Positions 57,650 through 64,000 of a stretch of 64,000 bases of DNA are shown in pieces. The position numbers and the translations under genes are program-made. The DNA is from Hofstenia miamia. Its lineage: Eukaryota; Xenacoelomorpha; Acoela; Hofsteniidae. The stretch spans positions 263,705 through 327,704 of the forward strand of contig CABFPE010000249.1 of the NCBI GenBank assembly GCA_900660155.1, written 5' to 3'. Position 1 is the first letter of the stretch; each line of letters starts with the position of its first letter. The notes under the pieces were generated by a model. The model had not been told where the DNA came from and did no database searches. It saw only the letters and a program-made list of their open reading frames with translations.

Positions 57650-59900
57650 GTATCTTATGTCAAATACCATATATCATTTCGGGCTGGCCTTATTGTCTCA
57701 ACTAATTAGTCCTTTTTTGCGAACAGTTTTAGATTTTGCCATATGCTTAGGAGCAGATGCTGTCCAAGGGAACGTACAATTAGAGTCATGACACACCGAT
57801 GTCATAATACAAATATTTATTGTGTGTAAAATCAATTTTTCTCATGTAATTTCACTCAATAAGCAAATTCATTAATTTTGCATGATTTTCATTATAAATG
57901 GCAAGGCGCATGAATTTTAGGATATAGTCAATTTCCAAATTTTAAAGGGTATTTCATTCAACTTATTTCTACTAGTAACTTAAGAATGTATTAAATATAT
58001 TTTATAAAATTTACATAAGACTTGCTACAATTTCAAAAGTGTCGCATCTCGGTATCTCGTGACTCATCTAAACTTAAAGAAAAAAACAATGATGTTGAGC
58101 AAATGTTTGAATATTTCAAAAATTGACCTGGTAATTCAAGAGTTTGGTTTTTCAAGATCAACTATGACTATAGGTTGGGTACATCCATCTAGTTATGACT
58201 GTAGTTAGAATGTGTGTTTGGGTAACTACACAATGAGGGTGATCATTCGCAAGAATCTATAAGTTTGCAATGCATCTAGTGTCAATATTGATAGTTAAGA
58301 GACATGTATGCTGTCAGTGTTGGTTCAACTGCACATGAATTTCAATATCAATCTTCATCTTTGTTCAAGATAACACATTCAAATAGTTTCAATAGTTTTG
58401 TAAAAAGTAGTCTTTATTAGCGTTTATTATACTTATTGGTTTTTTGGAGCATCGATAATTTTTATGGAGTTTTTTGTAATAATGATTTAGTTTAATGAAA
58501 ATTTACTTTGATATAAGGTCCTTCTACTTTGATTTGCACACTACTTTCTTAAGTTTTATTAGTGCATTTATTGAAAAATGTTGTTGCGTTTGTGATTAGG
58601 GCAGAAATAGATGAAGTGACATTTTTAAAAGCATCGCGCATTGATTCGTTCGTATCGTATTTCATATTTTCAACCCAGAAAAACATATTTCGTCCTCGCA
58701 AAAAGTGAATTTTTTGTATTTTGATAATAGCCAAATATTTATAAACACTAGGTTACAACATTGTCAAGCTTATACTAAGTAGATGAAGCAATAGATTTGA
58801 GTTATTTGATATGTTCACGACTAAAACGTCAGGATGGCCCGCGTAAATCACGGAAGTTATTTAGCACGTACCACTGAACTTTGCGCCACTAATTTGTGTA
58901 TGCTTAAAAACTGTGTTATAGTTAGAGATCTTGTGTTCAACACAGTGTAAGGCAGATTTGTAAAAAAATTGTATTGCCAAAATTATGTTCTGCGATTGCA
59001 TGATTGCTTGAATCACATGGCAATCTAAATTGTAATTTTATAGTTTCCTTGTGTATAAATAAACACTTAAGTTCAAATTGAAGATGTTAAGAAATACGTA
59101 AATCTGATTTGTCAATTTACAAATGGTTATGAAATTCTATTTGAGTCATTAAATTGAGTGTGCAATTGAAATTTGATTTTGTAACATGTGGTTGTGAAAT
59201 GACGCCTCAAATATAATAATAAAATAAATTTCTCTCAATGATTTTATCAGAAATGCTAAAAATTTAATTAACCATATTTTTTAGTAAAAATGTAAAAATG
59301 AATAATTTCAGTTTGGAATTTCAAAAATTTATTTACCACACTAAGCACTAATATTTGAAAATGGTTTATTATTGCATCAATTATTGTTAGATAGTTAATT
59401 TTTTACTCCGGTATTATATTGCTGATTCAAGATGTAGACATCTACTTTACCAGGAATTTTTCTCTAAAATAGTTATTTGTGGGCTAGAGTACAACAAAAT
59501 TACATGAGCATTTTATCAAACTACCTAAAAATCCACTAGGAATGGCTACTTCTAGGTAAGCGAACATTTCATTGAATATATTATCCATTTGAGTTTCGAC
59601 TATGATTGTGAAATATGATGTCAAGTTGTACAACTGTAGACATGCTTGTTTAAGATCTTATCATCTTTTAAAAACGCTAAACATTGAAACACGTAAAAAC
59701 ATCTTTAAAATATTTCTTCCAACAACAGTTTTTAAATAACTTTGACCATTCTATTAAAAATAATTGTAAGAAATATGCAATATGATTATGTCGTTTCTGC
59801 AGACCTCTCTATGTACATTATTAATAAAAATTGTTTATTTATACTACTGTTTGGTGTCTATATATGGATAATAAATCTTTATTATTATTTTTATTATTAT
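57650..59900. other. Upstream region of the discoidin-EGF gene; no gene seen
   Basis: AT-rich. Regulatory sites for the minus-strand gene are expected in its left part, but none can be named from sequence alone. (ATT)n-like sequence lies at 59878-59902. Confidence 0.45.
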
Positions 59901-59902
59901 TA

Positions 59903-60174
59903 AGCTGGCGTCTCACGATTAATGAAAGTGGATAGTGTTTAACCCTCCTTTGTCAAGGAAATTGTGATTAAGGAAAACCAAACATGTTTGACAACCGCAT
60001 GGAAGGGATTCCATGGTTTGTCTAAGTGCAAGGAACGCTAAAATTGGATTTAAAAAAAGGATCGTGTGACATGTAAATGTACTATACTGAATTGCAAATA
60101 GTTCCATTTTTACTAAGAGAGAAATTCACATCAAAATTATCTCGTATGCAGAAAAAGTAATCGTGAGACTAGCT
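59903..60174. mobile_element. 272-bp inverted-repeat element (probable MITE)
   Basis: AAGCTGGCGTCTCACGATTA (left) and the complement of the right edge, AAGCTAGTCTCACGATTA, share 15-16 bases allowing one short gap. The left side abuts an ATT microsatellite. No target duplication could be established, so the superfamily is unassigned. The 62-codon frame inside (59919-60107 minus) is spurious. Confidence 0.6.
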
Positions 60175-61029
60175 TTTGTGGAGAATATGAAATTTTGCAA
60201 TTTAATCGACAAATATTAATCTTTGATTGTCAAGCTTGCATTGTGTGTTGTGTAGACTTATATATTTCTTGTGTACACAACACAAAATGTTGTGTGGGGC
60301 CACACAAATCCAGCTTCACAAAGTTTACAATTTTTCCTTTATACAAAAAATCTGTCACACTCCCAGTTTGAAACTTCATCCTGATTTCACGGGAGTGTTC
60401 CAACAAGACTCTATGAAGAGGAAAACTTTAGAACTGAACCAAACATCGACTATAGGATTTCGTATTTTAGAATCATTGTTGTCCAGAATTTCTTCAAACA
60501 GCGCGGTTGGTGGGTTTTAAGCACGGCACAGCACTGATTTTCTAAAAAACTTTTTTGACACGACCCAATTTCATGTGCTCACTCTCCCAGTTCGTTACAA
60601 TTTTTAACCTATCAGTCTAGGGCATTTCTTTATTAAATAAAATAATCTATCAATTATATTCTGTCGTATATACAACTAAGGAATATATATGAAAAACAAT
60701 TTCCATGTTTTTCACATGAAATGAACTAATAATCAATTTTTTCATTGCTATGACCATCCCCTTAGATGAAACTAAATATTGATATGGGCTGAAGATCTTG
60801 GCTCAACCCACTCCAAATTCTGCACAGTATATTTAAATCATTGGTATTTCAACCTAATCTATGAAATGTTTAGGATCCTTGACAAAAGACTTCGCTATTG
60901 TGTCGTTTTTAGGAGCTTAATTAACCTTATTAAGAACATGCAAATATATTTCGACTTACAAAGTCATCGTCAGTTTTACAAATTATTCCCTCTAAATTTA
61001 CTAGATTTTACAATAATAATTATAATTTT
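60175..61029. other. Non-coding stretch with a GTGTTGTGT palindrome
   Basis: Near 60241-60305 GTGTTGTGTAGAC, GTGTACACAACAC and TTGTGTGGGGCCACACAA form nested inverted repeats. No gene recognised; the plus frame at 60227-60520 crosses these repeats and lacks support. Confidence 0.4.
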
Positions 61030-62018
61030 TTAAATTTTAAAAAGTGGCAAGTTGAATTTATAAACATAGTCTTCTTTTGTGTTCAAAGTTGGTTGCAATG
61101 ATTTTATAAAAATACTCTCAATAATTTTTAAATTACTTGATTTTGATGTCTGATGTAATATGTTTGTTTCAAAATTTAGTCCGCACTTAATTAGATGATT
61201 AGATATTTTTGAACTGGTCTCATGTTCTTTAATTCTTCTTGATAGTTGCCTACTATAAAAACCAATTAATCTTCACCAGAGGTGCATATTATTTGATAAA
61301 TTATATTTGACTTATTGGTTTCTTCAGCTGTAGATTTTAATTGCAATTTCGTTCTTAGTTTATGATTGCTATATATAAATCTAACTTTGTCTTTAATTAC
61401 TGATATTTTTCTGAGTTCTTTGATAATGTTTTCAGTGTACAGTCCTTTATATTCGATCTTAAAACAATGTTCATAATTAGTTTGATTGTTTTTTGATCTT
61501 TTGTTCTTAATTAAAATGTCTTCTAATGATTTCTTAATATGTCGATCTATGAAATTATTTGGATATTCATTTTTTTTAATTCAATCTTAAGTTTTCCTAT
61601 TTTTTGGTTAATTATTGTGTATGTGCTGCAATTGTCAAATATTCGATGAATACATCCTTTAATTAATGCTATTTTGTAATTTAAAAGCGTATTTGAGTTG
61701 TAGTTCAATAACAATCCTGTGTCTGTTGGTTTATAATAGATTCCAGTTTCAAATTTGTTATCTTTTCTAAATATTTGTGCATTCAAAAAATGAAATTTGT
61801 TCTTAGTTTCCATCTCCTTTGTAAACTGAATATTCTTGTCAATTAAATTCAATTTTGTTAGTATGTTTTCTGATGATTCTTCATCTTTTACTAATGCAAA
61901 TATATCATCCATATAGCGTTGATAATAAATGAAGTGGATGTCTGCTGTTGTAAATTTGTTCTCAATTGTAGTTAAATATATATTTGCAAGAGTAGAACTT
62001 AACGGATTTCCCATGGCT
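61030..62018 (-). mobile_element. Penelope-like element: reverse transcriptase plus GIY-YIG endonuclease
   Basis: Three minus-strand frames joined by two frameshifts. 62014-61547 has MGNPLSSTLANIYLTTIE and YYQRYMDDIFALVKD (catalytic YxDD), then NIQFTKEMETKNKFHFLNAQ, the Penelope palm/thumb layout. The next frame (about 61556-61272) has KIEYKGLYTENIIKELRKIS and NIIYQIICTSGED, the start of the GIY-YIG domain. The last frame, to TAA at 61030-61032, has FYSRQLSRRIKEHE and LKIIESIFIKSLQPTLN, which carry the Arg and catalytic Glu positions of that nuclease. Penelope elements pair exactly these two domains. The 5' part is lost at the N at 62019. Frameshifts near 61555 and 61270 inactivate it. Confidence 0.85.
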
Positions 62019-62019
62019 N

Positions 62020-62827
62020 TGGTCTCTTTCTAAACATTCTTTTTGATGAGTATAGCTCAAATCTTGACTCATCTAAAAATATAACATTAGACCAATGTTC
62101 AGATAAATTGTCTCTCGTCAACTTGGCTCATCTCAACCGTCGTAATCTTTGCTTTAAGGTTAAGAATGGCATTCTGGGTACTACAAAGGTCCCAATTGAA
62201 TACTCCTTCAGGATGTTTCACATAGTTGTTGCAATCACGATGTGAACATCAGCCCATTTCTTGCGAAGTTCCTCTGAAGTCTTCCTAGGACACACAAGAG
62301 CTGATTGAAAGGTTTTGGAGGTCTTCTTTGGTCTTCCGGCTTTTGACTTGGTTCCAATTATGTTGTCAGAACTGAAACTTCTGATGATATCGCCGACAGT
62401 ATTTCGAGGTCGCACTACAAGTCGGACTATATTACGTTGACTCATTTCTTCCAAAGATAATCAACTCGCGGATGGCAAGAGGTACGTAACCAGGCATCAC
62501 ACATGTCAAATGGCGAAGAAAGACTGTCATTGCACTTTTCAATGTATATAGACTGAAAAAAGCTCAACCAAGGAATTTTTTTTAGAGATTTTCTGATTTG
62601 GTCTGAAGTGGATGAATACATTTTTCCAAGAAAAAATTGGCTAACAACAAGCATTGTAGCATCTCTCCTTGAGATTTAAAGAAAACAGTGATAATTATGT
62701 CTCAACATTGATGAATTCCTCTTTCTGCAACACCAAATCTAATTTAAAAATACCTATGACGTTCTTGGCGTCCACTTCTTAGAAATGACAAATAATGGAT
62801 GGCCGAATTCTTTTTTCCAGTACTGTA
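62020..62827 (-). mobile_element. Tc1-like transposon with two in-frame TGA codons
   Basis: From about 62445 the minus strand encodes, in one frame, the HTH block MSQRNIVRLVVRPRNTVGD, GTKSKAGRPKKTSK, PRKTSEELRKKW, GTFVVPRMPFLTLKQRLRRL and HWSNVIFLDESRFELYSSK. The DES aspartate is the first catalytic residue. Only two TGA codons break it: 62218-62220, where the family often has Arg, and one just after RLRRLR, where it has Trp. It is cut by the gap at 62019 before the remaining catalytic residues. The outer terminal repeat, read inward CAGTACTGGAAAAAAGAATT, ends at 62825 beside TA, as for Tc1. The region 62460-62790 is non-coding leader. Confidence 0.8.
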
Positions 62828-63649
62828 TTATACTAATATTTTGATAAATTAAGGTTTTAGACATGATCAAAATTTGATGACGAAAATGTTAACAAATTAA
62901 TACTAATCCAAATATTGCACTTCTCCTTTGCTTTAGATATTATATAGTTTTAAAGGTAGTATAGTACATTTTTTAATATTTTAGTTTTAGCAGAAATGTA
63001 AATGCGCTTATATCAGAAAAAGACATGTGCCGAAACTTTAGTATCTTAGGCCCATTTAAAATACTTGCTAAAATATTTCTTTTCGGTTTGCTAGGCCAAA
63101 TTTTGGCATGCTCGAAGCTTATGATAAAATCTACACACTGAAATTGAAAAACTTAAATTGAAGTTTAGAAGAGTATATGATACTAATATAAAATTTCAAA
63201 GTTTAATTTGTATTCACTGCATTTGCTTGATTTGCGTGCACTGTTGCTTAATAGTAAATTATTATATGCATCTCTGACATAGATAACCATTTAGTTGAAT
63301 TTTCACTGAAAGGTGGGCTTGAGCTAATCTGGCCATTAATGAATTTAAACTATATTGATTTAAACCTTCATATTGAACTTCTAGGTATGGGCAAATTCCA
63401 TTCTTTATCAATCCCTTGTGTCTATCAATTATGGACCAGTGTCAAACCTGCAAATCAGGACGACTTACATCTTTGAATCAGATAATATTTTCAATTGCAA
63501 GACTGGTTATTATGTGAATAGCGTCAAGAATGATAACCAGATTTAGTATCGTATGCAATTATTTTCAGCTGTTTATGCTACTACGTATGCAACTAAATTT
63601 GGCCTACATATGCAAAATAAAAACATGGTTTTCCATCAGAAAAGCTCAA
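62828..63649. other. Non-coding stretch, no gene seen
   Basis: AT-rich, without domain-bearing frames or splice-supported exons. It may be the 3' flank of the hAT transposase to its right. Confidence 0.45.
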
Positions 63650-64000
63650 TTACAAGCAAGACACAGTGTATGAAAGAGGTTTTCTGCCAAAAAATCTCTT
63701 TCTATTATCCGCCAGAATCGTCTTGTATTTTGAGAAGGAGCGTTTTACATCCACAGAAGCGCTTCGGCAGTGATTTTTGATGAGTTCTTTCTCCTCTTGC
63801 GAATAAATTTGCATGTCATTTTCCAAGATACATTTCAAACCACTGTTTTTCTGGAATACATAGTCCAATTTTTCTTTGGCATAGTTCTCAAAATTCTCGG
63901 TCGCCAGGTAAATAGCCGCCATTGCTTCATCCGGATAATTTCAAGCTTTCGTGGATTTTTCAATAGCGGAACATTGGGATAATAGTGACGTATTATATTT
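63650..64000 (-). mobile_element. hAT-like transposase C-terminal fragment at the window edge
   Basis: A minus-strand frame (63922-63650) contains EAMAAIYLATENFENYAKEK and, near its end, SASVDVKRSFSKYKTILADN followed by RKRF. The SVDVERSFSxYKxIL block is the hallmark of the hAT dimerisation region at the transposase C-terminus; here E is replaced by K. Family members usually continue with FENLxM, but this copy diverges into RKPLSYTVSCL. Upstream the frame is open apart from a TGA near 63940 and runs off the window. Likely a decayed autonomous or domesticated relative. Whether it mobilised the nearby MITEs is not shown. Confidence 0.65.

Noticed and set aside
58120-58200. IQEFGFSRSTMTI, resembling a Tc1 helix-turn-helix
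   Set aside because: Only about 13 residues, with no linker, catalytic block or terminal repeats nearby.
1-64000. tRNA, rRNA, CRISPR arrays, bacterial operons or ribosome binding sites
   Set aside because: No tRNA T-arm consensus in a foldable context, no spaced identical repeats, and the gene structure is that of a spliced eukaryote.

Overview
This is nuclear DNA of an animal, very probably an invertebrate. The evidence is an AT-rich background full of (TA)n tracts, spliced genes with phase-1 EGF exons, and animal-type transposons (hAT, Tc1/mariner, Penelope, CR1-like and restriction-endonuclease LINEs, Ty3/gypsy). I cannot fix the phylum; a tunicate or a cnidarian would both fit. Five single-N gaps (732, 6474, 11628, 19137, 62019) mark contig joins, and three of them touch a duplicated block, so the scaffold is partly unreliable around 6, 11-13 and 18-19 kb. 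Layout: 1-5.5 kb is mostly non-coding, with a 76-bp hAT MITE and a two-helix GPCR-like exon. 5.5-8.9 kb is a nest of retroelements: a LINE reverse-transcriptase scrap, a broken Ty3/gypsy gag-pol, and a LINE 3' end lying between (AAT)n tracts where the gypsy RNase H region stops. 9.7-42 kb is gene-poor and rich in short inverted-repeat elements. Four of these are complete hAT-type MITEs (9.8, 17.3, 29.0, 36.4 kb), with Tc1 remnants at 16, 23 and 41 kb. An unidentified last exon lies at 24.7-25.1 kb on the minus strand. 43.3-45.0 kb is a decayed CR1/L2-like LINE. 47.2-57.6 kb is the one clear host gene. Right of it are an inverted-repeat element (59.9 kb), a Penelope-like element with GIY-YIG endonuclease (61.0-62.0 kb), a Tc1 transposase (62.0-62.8 kb) and the C-terminus of a hAT transposase at the edge. 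The host gene runs on the minus strand from a TATA box at 57.64 kb. It encodes a signal peptide, two discoidin-like domains of two exons each, six complete calcium-binding EGF domains, a seventh that has lost a cysteine, and then three tiny exons (45, 36, 45 bp) adding a Ser/Thr/Glu/Gln-rich tail. Every exon junction is phase 1, so exons can be skipped or shuffled without breaking frame. The product is predicted to be a secreted, modular matrix or adhesion protein of about 670 residues; this is an ab initio splice model with no transcript support. The other main theme is hAT activity: five structurally defined hAT-type MITEs (three with perfect 8-bp target duplications) plus a transposase remnant in 64 kb.
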